From NCBI GenBank assembly GCA_036655355.1, contig JAVVQG010000020.1, forward strand, positions 1-33,829: a stretch of 33,829 nt of DNA, read 5' to 3'. Both the position numbers and the translations under genes were made by a program. The notes below the pieces were generated by a model that saw only the letters and a program-made list of their open reading frames with translations, searched no databases and had not been told where the DNA came from. This DNA comes from JAUNSR01 sp036655355. GTDB taxonomy: Bacteria > Bacteroidota > Bacteroidia > Bacteroidales > JAUNSR01. Positions 23,507-31,958 of this stretch are shown in pieces. Each line of letters begins with the position of its first letter. The stretch's first letter is position 1.

Positions 23507-25385
23507 AATCTATAAATTACTAGTCCTGGGTTCCATCCTGTGTGGTCAGGTATCTTGCGACTATCTGGATATCGTGCCCGATGAAAGACCTACTGAGGAA
23601 GATGCATTCAGAGACGTTTTGGCCGCAGACCGTTATATGTATTCATGTTATTCATTCATGCCTGCACCCAACTATGCGCAAGGTGCACTTGACTTTATGA
23701 CGGGAGATGAAGTGGTGACTGCTTTTGAGCATGAAACATTCGCCAACTTTCCAAAAGGAAACTATACGGCGAGTAACCCGATTATCTCTTATTGGAATAC
23801 ATTGTTCAGCGGATTGCGTCAATGTTATATCATGAAAAATAATGTGGCCTCCGTACCGGGATTGACCCAAGCAAAAATTGCGGATTATAATGCTCAGGCC
23901 GATTTCCTTATCGCTTATTATCATTTCCTTCTGTTGAGATCTTACGGTCCGATTATCCTGATTAAGGAAGAGCCGAAATTCGATACCAAACCGGAAGACT
24001 TCTTGGGAAGAACCAATTTCGATGAATGTGTAGCATTTATCTCTGAGAAATTTGAGGAAGCTGCAGCGGGACTACCTGCAAAACGTACCGGAGCAGAATA
24101 TGGTCTGGCTACCAGCTTGGCTGCAAAAAGCATCAAAGCCCGTATGTTGATGTATGCGGCATCTCCTTTGTTTAATGGAAACAAAGAGTATTATACGAAT
24201 CTGGTAGGTAAAGATGGTTCGTCATTGATGAATACGGTGTATGACCCGAATAAATGGGTGAAAGCGAAAGAAGCTTACAAAGAGGCGATCACACAGGCCG
24301 AAGGTGCTGGTTTTAAATTGTATACGAATGTGGCGTTCGGTGAGAACTTGGAACCGAGAGATCCGGTACAGCGTACGCTTCGTTTCAATATCATTGAGCC
24401 GGGTAACGATGAAATTATTTGGGCGGATTGTAGAAGTGAAGGAACATATGGATTGCAGAACAAATCAATTCCTTTCTCTTCCAGTTCAGCATGGAACGGT
24501 GTGGCTCCTACGTTGACGATGCTGGAGCGTTTTTATACGAAAAACGGTCTGCCGATCGCTGAAGACCCTGAATTTGTTGGGAAAGGTGATTGGTTCAATG
24601 TTGTAACTGTAAGTGACGAAAATGCCAATATCGCGGATAAAGGCTCGAAAACAATGGAGTTTAACTTGAACCGTGAACCCCGTTATTATGCTTGGGTAGC
24701 CTTCCAAAATGGTTTTTATGAAATTTTGAGTGCCAGCTCAAACGGCGCATATGATGCCGATGCAAGTTATCAGAAATATTTGGCGGATGACGGTGGTGCG
24801 AAACTGGTTACCAATTTCACGAAAAACGGAAACTGTGGACGTCAGGGACGTAATAACAACTATGCGCCTACAGGGTTCCTGAATAAAAAAGGAGTTGACC
24901 CAGGTTATCAGGTGCAGAAAGCGTTGCAAGGACCACGTAAATATCCTTGGCCGGTAGCACGTTTGGCAGAGTTGTATTTGGGATATGCAGAATGTTGTGT
25001 GGAGACAGGTGATCTTGAGCAAGCGAAAGAGTATCTGAACCGTGTAAGAACGCGTGCCGGAATTCCAACGGTTGAAGCAGCCTGGTCGGGTGTGGCAGCG
25101 TTGGATCAGACGAAAATGCGCCAAGTGGTGCGTCAGGAACGTCAGATCGAACTTTATCTTGAGAATCACAATTTCTGGGATATGCGACGTTGGTTGTTAG
25201 CCGAAAAATATTTTAATGTAAAGGCGAGAGGAATGAATATCGAAGCTACGGATTTACTTCAGTTCGCGCAGGAAAAAGAGGTGGTCTTCGTACGTGAATT
25301 TACCGCACCTACGCAGTATCTGATGCCAATTCCGATCGGCGACATCAATCGAAATGAAAACCTGGTTCAGAACCCGGGATATTAA
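23499..25385 (+). CDS. SusD/RagB-like surface glycan-binding lipoprotein
   Basis: This 628-residue lipoprotein (signal ending CGQVSC, Cys20) should sit as the lid on the SusC transporter and capture ligand. The N-terminal SusD region begins DYLDIVPDERPTEEDAF. The TPR-like core has AQADFLIAYYHFLLLRSYGPIILI (about 132-155), and the C-terminal RagB part has RQERQIELYLENHNFWDMRRW (about 545-565) and ends PIPIGDINRNENLVQNPGY. All are typical of the family, and the length is at the long end of normal. Its start region is duplicated 96 bases upstream. The next gene follows 87 bases later, after a long hairpin. Confidence 0.95.
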   Translation: MKSIYKLLVLGSILCGQVSCDYLDIVPDERPTEEDAFRDVLAADRYMYSCYSFMPAPNYAQGALDFMTGDEVVTAFEHETFANFPKGNYTASNPIISYWNTLFSGLRQCYIMKNNVASVPGLTQAKIADYNAQADFLIAYYHFLLLRSYGPIILIKEEPKFDTKPEDFLGRTNFDECVAFISEKFEEAAAGLPAKRTGAEYGLATSLAAKSIKARMLMYAASPLFNGNKEYYTNLVGKDGSSLMNTVYDPNKWVKAKEAYKEAITQAEGAGFKLYTNVAFGENLEPRDPVQRTLRFNIIEPGNDEIIWADCRSEGTYGLQNKSIPFSSSSAWNGVAPTLTMLERFYTKNGLPIAEDPEFVGKGDWFNVVTVSDENANIADKGSKTMEFNLNREPRYYAWVAFQNGFYEILSASSNGAYDADASYQKYLADDGGAKLVTNFTKNGNCGRQGRNNNYAPTGFLNKKGVDPGYQVQKALQGPRKYPWPVARLAELYLGYAECCVETGDLEQAKEYLNRVRTRAGIPTVEAAWSGVAALDQTKMRQVVRQERQIELYLENHNFWDMRRWLLAEKYFNVKARGMNIEATDLLQFAQEKEVVFVREFTAPTQYLMPIPIGDINRNENLVQNPGY

Positions 25386-25400
25386 TACGATTTAATGAGT

Positions 25401-25444
25401 GTGAATTACCCTGCGGGAGTTTTTCCTTAAAAGGGTAATTACAC
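25401..25444 (+). terminator. Intercistronic hairpin after susD
   Basis: GTGAATTACCCT (25401-25412) pairs with AGGGTAATTACAC (25432-25444) with one bulged base, closing a 19-base loop. No U tract follows, so it is a poor terminator. It may instead stabilise the 3' end of the susCD message or set the ratio to the next gene. The ACCC/GGGT core recalls the smaller stems in the two conserved intercistronic elements. Confidence 0.55.
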
Positions 25445-25472
25445 GATTACAATGATTAAATAGTCAGAATCC

Positions 25473-26324
25473 ATGAAAAAAAGATTTTTATATATTATAG
25501 GGTTATTCTCATTTGCGGCTGTGTTGACAAGTTGCAATGAAGAGGAACAACTCCTTCCATCGCCAATTAGCAACTTGAGTTCAGAGGCGCGTCCCGGAAA
25601 TATTTTTCTGTCATGGGACATGCCGAGCGACAGTTCTGTTCAGTACGTTAAGGTGAGTTATTTAGATCACCGTACAAAAGAACAAGTTGTATTGCTTTCG
25701 AGCGTCGATACTATTCTTGTTCCCAGAACACGTCAGAAATACGGTGAATACAGTTTTCAAGTACAACCTTATAGCTTCACCAATTCAGGGGGGGATATCC
25801 TTTCGATTAAGGAAACATCCGGAATAGCACCTCTCGAGACAACAGAAACCATTGTTGGAATTGATTTGGTTGCGGCCGACCTAAGTACAAATGCGCAGGA
25901 AGCTACCGAAGGTCCGATTGCGAACCTGTTGGATGGAGATAAGTCTACTTTCTTCCATACTTCGTGGAGTGCTTCCGTAGCAGCTCCACATTGGATGCAG
26001 GTAAATCTGCCTCGTGAGATTAATGCCTTTAAATTTACCTACTCAAGACGTAACGGAAACAACCGACCTACAGACTTCGATATGTTGGGTAGTACGGACG
26101 GAACGAATTGGGAGTTGATAAAAAACTTCACGGTTTCAACCGAAGAGTTAGCGTCTGAAGATTATGTTTCCAATATTGTTAATTCAGAGAAGCCTTTCTC
26201 TAAATTAAAGATGTCGGTAAATAAGACAAATACGAATTCCGTATTCTGGACCATGTCTGAATTTGGAATATCAGAGGTGATTGTCTATGAAGTGGATCCG
26301 GAAGATCCCGATTCAGATTATTGA
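25473..26324 (+). CDS. Surface glycan-binding lipoprotein with discoidin (F5/8 type C) domain
   Basis: This 283-residue lipoprotein (signal FAAVLTSC, Cys21) occupies the usual position of a surface glycan-binding protein after susCD. Residues about 31-120 form a fibronectin-III/DUF4959-like domain (PISNLSSEARPGNIFLSWDM). About 130-275 form a discoidin or CBM32-like domain: ANLLDGDKSTFFHTSWSAS, PHWMQVNLPREINAFKFTY, PTDFDMLGSTDGTNWELI. The DGDK and SW motifs also occur in the discoidin domain of the downstream peptidase, so both may recognise the same glycan. It ends with an acidic tail (DPEDPDSDY). The protein appears to have no catalytic domain. Confidence 0.88.
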   Translation: MKKRFLYIIGLFSFAAVLTSCNEEEQLLPSPISNLSSEARPGNIFLSWDMPSDSSVQYVKVSYLDHRTKEQVVLLSSVDTILVPRTRQKYGEYSFQVQPYSFTNSGGDILSIKETSGIAPLETTETIVGIDLVAADLSTNAQEATEGPIANLLDGDKSTFFHTSWSASVAAPHWMQVNLPREINAFKFTYSRRNGNNRPTDFDMLGSTDGTNWELIKNFTVSTEELASEDYVSNIVNSEKPFSKLKMSVNKTNTNSVFWTMSEFGISEVIVYEVDPEDPDSDY

Positions 26325-26352
26325 TTCAGAGAAAGCTAATCTTTAAATAAAG

Positions 26353-26444
26353 TCCAAAAAGTAAGTAATTGTTTTTATTTGGTGAATTGTCCCGTTTTAG
26401 GATATAGCTTGAATAAAACTCTTATTTGCTTTTTGGATTTTTTT
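26353..26444 (+). terminator. Terminator-like stem with large loop before the M60 gene
   Basis: TCCAAAAAGTAAGTAA (26353-26368) can pair over 16 bases with TTATTTGCTTTTTGGA (26422-26437) if two G-U pairs are allowed, closing a 53-base loop. Seven T residues follow directly at 26438-26444. This looks like an intrinsic terminator or attenuator splitting susCD plus the discoidin gene from the peptidase gene. Large-loop terminators are less efficient, so readthrough is likely. Confidence 0.5.
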
Positions 26445-26470
26445 GTTTGAAAAATAAATAATGTATTACC

Positions 26471-29230
26471 ATGAAAATGACAACTCACTATCTATTAACG
26501 TTCATTCTAGCTTTAGCTAGTTTTTCCTGTTCTCCGGATAAGTCTCAGAACCTGGTCCCCGACTTCATCGAATTGAATGTTAGTTCTGTTGATTTTAAAT
26601 CGCCGGAGGCAAATCGGGATATTAAGCTAGAAACAAACAATTCGAACATAGAGATTTCAATTCCGGCACAAGGAGCAGTATGGTGTTCTGCAAAAGTGAT
26701 AAAAGATACCAAAAGCTTGCTTCGGATCTCTGTTGGTAAGAACGGTGACCGTGAAATACGCGAAACGACAATAACGCTGAAAGCAGGAACTGCAAAAGCA
26801 GAGGTGGTCGTAAAACAATTGGGGCAGGAGGCTGCGATTCTTATCTCGCCCGATATTTTCTCTGTCAATTCAGAAGGAGGTGCGATCGATTTTGAAATTA
26901 CCACCAATGTGGAAGTTGAGGTACAATTGCCCGAATGGGTTCAAATCTTACCTAAAACCTATTCGGATGAGATGGTTTCCACTCCTTACGCTTGCAAAGT
27001 GAGTCGAAATATCGAAGAACAGGACAGAAACGGCGAGATTCTTGTAAAAGAGAAAAACGGAACCACCCAGGCAAAAGCGGTAATTACTCAAAAAGGATTT
27101 GGTGAATATGCCGGTGCTGATCTGAGCGGGTTAAAAGATGATGTGAAATTGAAGGTGAGTACGGCAACCGCGTCCTCTTTCCAAAGCGGTAGCGGAATAG
27201 AAAAATCATTCGACGGTGATAAAAACTCATTGTATCACTCGAATTGGAGTAATTCCGGGGCCGATTATTTCCCGATCGAACTGACCTATAATTTCCAGGA
27301 TGAAGAGAGTCTCGATTATTTGGTTTACTACCCTCGAGCTTCCGGTTCAAACGGAAACTTCAAAGAGATCGAAGTCTGGATCTCCACAGAAGAGGAGCCT
27401 ACTTTTACGAAAATGATTGAAAAAGACTGCAAAGGATCCGGAAGTGCAACGAGAATCGCATTCGATAAACGAATCGAAAAACCGAAAGCCGTGCGCTTCA
27501 TTGTGAAGTCCGGTTCCGGTGACGGACAGGGATTTGCTGCCTGTGCCGAGATGGAGTTCTACCGTGCGAATCCGGATAATTACGATGCGTCGCAGTTGTT
27601 TTCGGATAAATGTTGCAGTGTGCTTAAACCGGGTATAACAGCTGAAATGATCGAAGCGTGTCCAAATGCTTTTTATCGCAATATCGCTTATTATCTCTTT
27701 GCCGATAAATACCCCAAAGAGTTTAGAATAGCGGAATTTAAAGCGTATGAACATCCCGACAAAATGGCTGCGGTGAATAAAACGTCGCCATACAGTTTGT
27801 TGGATAATGCTACCGGTATCTCTGTTCGTGCAGGAGAAGAACTCGTTGTATTTGCAGAAAATCTGTACGGTCGCACCGTAAGTCTGAAAGTACAGAATCT
27901 GGATGCACCGGGAGCCGACGGTTATGGGGGTGCTTCTTATCCGTTGGCAGAAGGGATGAATAAGCTGAAGATGAGTGCCAAAGGATTGGTGTATGTGATG
28001 TACCATTGCGATGATTATGAAACGGCGGCTCCGGTAAAGTTGCATTTTGCTACGGGAGTGGTGAACGGGTATTATGATTCTCAAAAGCACACGCCGGAGA
28101 AAGGAGCGGAATTGTTAATGAATGCAAAAGATCAATACTTCGATGTTTTGGGGAAATATGCGCATCTGACCTTTCCAACTGCACGTTTCCGTAATCACAC
28201 CACGAGTCTGAAAAACCTGATTGATCTGTATGATGACCTGGTGTTTATGGAGATGGATTTCATGGGATTGCGTAAATACGGCAAAGTGTTTAAAAACCGC
28301 AGTTATTTTCATGTGATCTACACCTCTTATATGTATGCGACTTCCTATCGCACGGCATATAATGACAATACCTTAGGCGATTTATGTAATGAAGAAAGAC
28401 TTCGTACATCACCGTGGGGACCGGCACATGAAGTGGGGCATTGTAACCAAACAAGACCGCAGCTAAAATGGGTCGGCACGACAGAGTGCACTAACAACAT
28501 TCATTCGATGTATGTTCAGACACAATGGGGGAATGTATCCCGTCTTCAGGGAGAAGATATGTCATCCGATGGCTTTACGAACCGATATGAAAAAGCGATG
28601 ACAGCTACCTTCACAACCAATGGGGCGCATGGAGCCGAGGGCGATGTTTTTTGTAAACTGGTTCCTTTCTGGCAATTGCAGTTGTATGTAGGAGAGGTGC
28701 TTGGCAAAGCGGATTTCTATAAAGATGTGTACGAGATGGCCCGTGTCAATCCGAACCCGGCAACGAACGGAGCGTGTCAACTTGAATTTACCGTTTTGTG
28801 TTCGGATGCGGCGAAGTTGGATCTGACAGACTTCTTTGAACGTTGGGGCTTTTATGCGGAGATAAATGAGATGATCGACGATTATGGCGTATCCAATCTT
28901 ACCGTGACGCAAGAAGCTGCACAACAGGTGATCGCTCGTATCAAAGCAAAAGGATATTCTAAGCCGTCTGCCGATTTCGAATACATTACAGACCGAACCG
29001 TCGATGTATACCGGGCAAACGCAGCGGTACAGAAGGGAAGCGCTGTTCGCGAGGGTCGTACATTGACCATGAGTGGTTGGAAGAATGTAGCAGCTTATGA
29101 GGTATACAAAGCCGGAAAATTGATTTTCGTTTCCGCAGAAAGTTCCTTTAAGATAAAAGAAGAGCCTGATAACACATTCCAGGTATATGCGATTGCCGCA
29201 AATGGTGAAAAAACATTGGTTACTTTTTAA
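26471..29230 (+). CDS. M60-family (enhancin-like) surface metallopeptidase
   Basis: This 919-residue lipoprotein (signal ALASFSC, Cys20) has two BACON-like domains (about 33-118 and 120-208) and a discoidin domain (about 225-366: EKSFDGDKNSLYHSNWSNSG). A middle region leads to the M60 catalytic domain (about 448-760). The zinc-binding motif is HEVGH at 653-657, with Glu672 fourteen residues on as third ligand, fitting the family pattern HExxH then E. A C-terminal Ig-like domain (about 833-919) ends the protein. M60 peptidases cut mucins and other O-glycosylated proteins. BACON and discoidin modules are taken to hold it on glycoproteins. It is preceded by a terminator-like stem and probably belongs to the same regulon as susCD. 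Confidence 0.92.
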   Translation: MKMTTHYLLTFILALASFSCSPDKSQNLVPDFIELNVSSVDFKSPEANRDIKLETNNSNIEISIPAQGAVWCSAKVIKDTKSLLRISVGKNGDREIRETTITLKAGTAKAEVVVKQLGQEAAILISPDIFSVNSEGGAIDFEITTNVEVEVQLPEWVQILPKTYSDEMVSTPYACKVSRNIEEQDRNGEILVKEKNGTTQAKAVITQKGFGEYAGADLSGLKDDVKLKVSTATASSFQSGSGIEKSFDGDKNSLYHSNWSNSGADYFPIELTYNFQDEESLDYLVYYPRASGSNGNFKEIEVWISTEEEPTFTKMIEKDCKGSGSATRIAFDKRIEKPKAVRFIVKSGSGDGQGFAACAEMEFYRANPDNYDASQLFSDKCCSVLKPGITAEMIEACPNAFYRNIAYYLFADKYPKEFRIAEFKAYEHPDKMAAVNKTSPYSLLDNATGISVRAGEELVVFAENLYGRTVSLKVQNLDAPGADGYGGASYPLAEGMNKLKMSAKGLVYVMYHCDDYETAAPVKLHFATGVVNGYYDSQKHTPEKGAELLMNAKDQYFDVLGKYAHLTFPTARFRNHTTSLKNLIDLYDDLVFMEMDFMGLRKYGKVFKNRSYFHVIYTSYMYATSYRTAYNDNTLGDLCNEERLRTSPWGPAHEVGHCNQTRPQLKWVGTTECTNNIHSMYVQTQWGNVSRLQGEDMSSDGFTNRYEKAMTATFTTNGAHGAEGDVFCKLVPFWQLQLYVGEVLGKADFYKDVYEMARVNPNPATNGACQLEFTVLCSDAAKLDLTDFFERWGFYAEINEMIDDYGVSNLTVTQEAAQQVIARIKAKGYSKPSADFEYITDRTVDVYRANAAVQKGSAVREGRTLTMSGWKNVAAYEVYKAGKLIFVSAESSFKIKEEPDNTFQVYAIAANGEKTLVTF

Positions 29231-29262
29231 ATAAAGAAATATGAATAAATTAAATTTCATCT

Positions 29263-29270
29263 TACATTTG
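29263..29270 (+). promoter_or_regulatory. galE promoter -7 box
   Basis: TACATTTG is an exact match to TAnnTTTG, 26 bases ahead of the galE start. No clear -33 TTTG is seen at the expected distance. It suggests that galE can be expressed independently of the upstream peptidase gene. Confidence 0.55.
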
Positions 29271-29296
29271 TGGCTTATTGAAAAACATATGTTTAT

Positions 29297-30331
29297 ATGA
29301 AAGGGAAAATTTTAGTAACCGGAGGTACCGGTTTTATCGGTTCTCACACTGTGGTTGAACTACAGAATGCCGGCTATGAAGTGGTTATTGTTGATAATCT
29401 GTCTAATTCAAGTGCAGACGTAGTTGACGGTATCGAGCGTATTACAGGTATTCGTCCTACTTTCGCTCAGCTAGACTGTAATGATATGGAAGGTATGCGT
29501 GCTCTTTTCGCAAAAGAGGGTAACATTGCCGGTATCATTCATTTTGCAGCAAGCAAAGCGGTGGGAGAATCTGTTGAAAAACCAATGCTTTATTACAGAA
29601 ATAATCTGGTTTCGCTTCTTAACATCATGGATTTGATGGCAGAGTTCAATGTGAAAGGTTTCGTTTTCTCATCTTCTTGTACGGTGTATGGTGAACCGGA
29701 TGTTAATCCTGTTACTGAATCGGCTCCGGTAAAACCGGCTCTTTGCCCTTACGGAAACACCAAACAGATCGCAGAAGAGATTATTACGGACGCAAGCCTG
29801 ACAGATATTCCTTACCACAGCATTATTCTTCGCTATTTCAACCCGATCGGTGCGCATCCGTCTGCTGAGATCGGCGAACTTCCGAATGGCGTACCTCAGA
29901 ATCTGCTTCCTTATGTAACGCAGACCGCTATGGGAATTCGCAAGGAGCTTAGCGTATATGGCGATGATTACAATACGCCTGACGGTTCTTGCATTCGCGA
30001 TTATATCAATGTAGTGGACCTTGCGAAAGCACATGTGAAAGCATTGGACCGTATGTTGGAAGGTAAATCGGAAGCGAAGGTGGAAACCTTTAACCTGGGT
30101 ACGGGTCGCGGAGTTTCCGTTCTGGAGTTGATTACGACTTTTGAAAAAGTAAACGGTGTGAAAGTTCCATATAAAATCGTTGGCCGTCGTGACGGTGATA
30201 TCGAAAAAGTATGGGGTGCCGTAGAAAAAGCAAATAACGTATTGGGCTGGAAAGCTCAGGAAACGCTTGAAGATACCTTGGCAACTACATGGAAATGGCA
30301 GTTGAAATTAAGAGAAAGAGGTTTGATGTAA
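29297..30331 (+). CDS. galE: UDP-glucose 4-epimerase
   Basis: This 344-residue cytoplasmic enzyme interconverts UDP-glucose and UDP-galactose (some members also act on the N-acetyl forms). The Rossmann NAD site TGGTGFIGSH (8-17), the FSSSCTVYG strand with catalytic Ser127 and the PYGNTK motif with Tyr152 and Lys156 are present, as is FNPIGAHPS (about 186-194). Length is typical. It has its own promoter box and a downstream terminator, so it is probably a single-gene unit. Its place between a mucin-type peptidase and a PNGase-like enzyme may reflect use of released galactose or GalNAc, or chance. Confidence 0.96.
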   Translation: MKGKILVTGGTGFIGSHTVVELQNAGYEVVIVDNLSNSSADVVDGIERITGIRPTFAQLDCNDMEGMRALFAKEGNIAGIIHFAASKAVGESVEKPMLYYRNNLVSLLNIMDLMAEFNVKGFVFSSSCTVYGEPDVNPVTESAPVKPALCPYGNTKQIAEEIITDASLTDIPYHSIILRYFNPIGAHPSAEIGELPNGVPQNLLPYVTQTAMGIRKELSVYGDDYNTPDGSCIRDYINVVDLAKAHVKALDRMLEGKSEAKVETFNLGTGRGVSVLELITTFEKVNGVKVPYKIVGRRDGDIEKVWGAVEKANNVLGWKAQETLEDTLATTWKWQLKLRERGLM

Positions 30332-30417
30332 TCAAACCCTCCCGAAGCGGACTCACTCTTAATTATCCTCTAGATTACCCACAAGGAGAAAAATAACTCC
30401 TTTGCGTACAATTATAG

Positions 30418-30450
30418 AAAGCGCGATCATGATTCCATGGTCGCGCTTTT
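30418..30450 (+). terminator. Intrinsic terminator after galE
   Basis: AAAGCGCGA (30418-30426) pairs with TCGCGCTTT (30441-30449). Inside it, TCATG and CATGG extend the stem to 14 pairs around a four-base ATTC loop. A short T run follows. Confidence 0.8.
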
Positions 30451-30524
30451 GTGTTAAATACCGAATAATAACGGTTTTTACTTTAAAAGGTGTATTACGT
30501 ACTTTTTTATTTCCTTTGTTTTTC

Positions 30525-30532
30525 TATTTTTG
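30525..30532 (+). promoter_or_regulatory. Promoter -7 box of the PNGase-like gene
   Basis: TATTTTTG is an exact TAnnTTTG match 41 bases ahead of the ATG at 30574. No good -33 box is seen at the right distance. It lies after the galE terminator, so this gene is probably transcribed alone. Confidence 0.55.
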
Positions 30533-30573
30533 CATCACTATTATTAAATTTCATTTATATTTAATTTTTCTCC

Positions 30574-31809
30574 ATGAAGAAAACCACCTTAACATTGGCC
30601 TTGTTTGCGGCCGCAATCTCTTCCGCTTTTGCGAAGAAACTACCTACGTATGGTGACCGTACAGAGCATGTTTTCTCTGCTACTCGCATTCACTTTGCGC
30701 CGGGTGCGTATAATAAAGAGGGAATTCAGCCGGATGAAAATGGCGTGATTCACTTGGTGGACGGTCGTATCATCCTGAAGAAATTGTCTATTCCGGAGTA
30801 TAAAAAAGACATGAATATCAATCTGTATGTTCGTGTTCAATCGAATGGTGACAGATGGGATAAATCGGGTTCACTGTTTGTTATTCCGAATGAGTCAGCT
30901 ATAAACTTATTGAACATTGCAGCAGGCGAAACCAAATTCCCAACCTCAGATCCTGCGAAATATGAAAAACTTGTCGGTATCGTACAGGAGGAAGGTTATA
31001 AACCAAACCTGGAGGTGTTGCGTTTTATGACTCCTTTCGGTGTGGGGTATTACAGCAATGATACGTTGAAAAGAAAACCTTTGTTTGTTGACGGATGGGC
31101 TGAGGATGTAAAATGGCACCAGAACATCACCGAACTTCGTCCCCGTCTACAGGGCGATATCTGGGTAGGAGCGTGGATCGATTCTTGGACAAATGAAGGA
31201 TACAAGATTGATGTGACGATCGATTACGATGAGTTGGATTACAAACAGGCATTGCAGCCAAAAACACATGTTGAGCCTGTATTGAACTCGGTTTATTATA
31301 TGGGACCTCAGAGTCATCCGGATATTTTCGCGCGAAAAGATCTTGAATTCGATGTGGAGATCCCTCAGAATGCAAAAAACGTACGTTTGAAATACACCGT
31401 AACAGGACACGGAGGTCATTCCGGCGGCGATGAGTTCCGTCCGAAAGAGAATATCATTCGTGTAGACGGAGAAGAGGTGTTCCGTTTCACTCCTTGGAGA
31501 ACAGATTGTGCAACATTCCGCCGTTACAACCCGTCAACTGCGGTTTGGAGAATCGATCGCGATGAAGAGTACCGTGATCGTGAAACCAATGAGATGAAAA
31601 CGCGTAAGGTGAACGAACCGTTGGCTTCGTCGGACCTTTCTCGTTCAAACTGGTGTCCGGGATCTGATGTGGTTCCCGAAACCATTGCCTTGAAAGAGAT
31701 TAAACCCGGAAAACATACCGTTTCGATCAGCATCCCTACGGCAGCACCTGCGGAAGGAGAAAAACTAAACCACTGGCTGATGTCTGCTTATCTGGTTTGG
31801 GAAGAATAA
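30574..31809 (+). CDS. PNGase F-like peptide-N-glycosidase (N-glycan-releasing amidase)
   Basis: This 411-residue protein has a Sec signal (MKKTTLTLALFAAAISSAFA) and two PNGase F-type jelly-roll domains. By eye alignment with Flavobacterium PNGase F, the catalytic Asp60 matches Asp96 in GDRWDKSG, Glu206 matches Glu287 in SGGDEFRP, and Glu118 falls on Asp203 in WIDSW, a conservative change. NWCPGSDVVP (359-368) matches the conserved GWCPG segment. PNGases cut the bond between Asn and the first GlcNAc, freeing whole N-glycans from glycoproteins. It is about 80-100 residues longer than PNGase F and so probably belongs to another subfamily. It is secreted, but I see no lipobox. It has its own promoter and terminator. 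Confidence 0.88.
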   Translation: MKKTTLTLALFAAAISSAFAKKLPTYGDRTEHVFSATRIHFAPGAYNKEGIQPDENGVIHLVDGRIILKKLSIPEYKKDMNINLYVRVQSNGDRWDKSGSLFVIPNESAINLLNIAAGETKFPTSDPAKYEKLVGIVQEEGYKPNLEVLRFMTPFGVGYYSNDTLKRKPLFVDGWAEDVKWHQNITELRPRLQGDIWVGAWIDSWTNEGYKIDVTIDYDELDYKQALQPKTHVEPVLNSVYYMGPQSHPDIFARKDLEFDVEIPQNAKNVRLKYTVTGHGGHSGGDEFRPKENIIRVDGEEVFRFTPWRTDCATFRRYNPSTAVWRIDRDEEYRDRETNEMKTRKVNEPLASSDLSRSNWCPGSDVVPETIALKEIKPGKHTVSISIPTAAPAEGEKLNHWLMSAYLVWEE

Positions 31810-31839
31810 TAGGCTCTGTGGAGTCAATTGATTAAATAG

Positions 31840-31888
31840 AAAACGCCTTTCGAATGGTTTTTGATAAAACATTCCGAAAGGCGTTTTT
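31840..31888 (+). terminator. Intrinsic terminator after the PNGase-like gene
   Basis: AAAACGCCTTTCGAATG (31840-31856) pairs with CATTCCGAAAGGCGTTTT (31870-31887) apart from one bulged base, followed by T residues. The stem is strong. The longest open frame of the next gene begins inside this hairpin, which argues for the later start chosen for that gene. Confidence 0.88.
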
Positions 31889-31958
31889 ATTTTATTTGAA
31901 ATTTGAAACAACCATCCGAATGAAGTTGATATTAGAATCGATATGTAAAATATATCCC

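Noticed and set aside
27347..28090. 247-codon open frame on the minus strand
   Set aside because: It lies fully antisense to the M60 peptidase, whose domains and zinc motif are clear. The translation is rich in Ile, Arg, His and Phe with no domain, as expected for a shadow frame.
28562..29260. 232-codon open frame on the minus strand
   Set aside because: It is antisense to the M60 C-terminal region and spans the galE promoter gap. No motif or signal is seen in its translation.
30402..30656. 84-codon open frame overlapping the PNGase-like gene start
   Set aside because: It runs through the galE terminator and the PNGase promoter and overlaps the signal peptide of the PNGase-like protein in another frame.
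31854..31958. Upstream 35-codon extension of the Crp/Fnr-like regulator
   Set aside because: Its first codons lie in the terminator stem at 31840-31888. The family's normal N-terminus matches the ATG at 31959.
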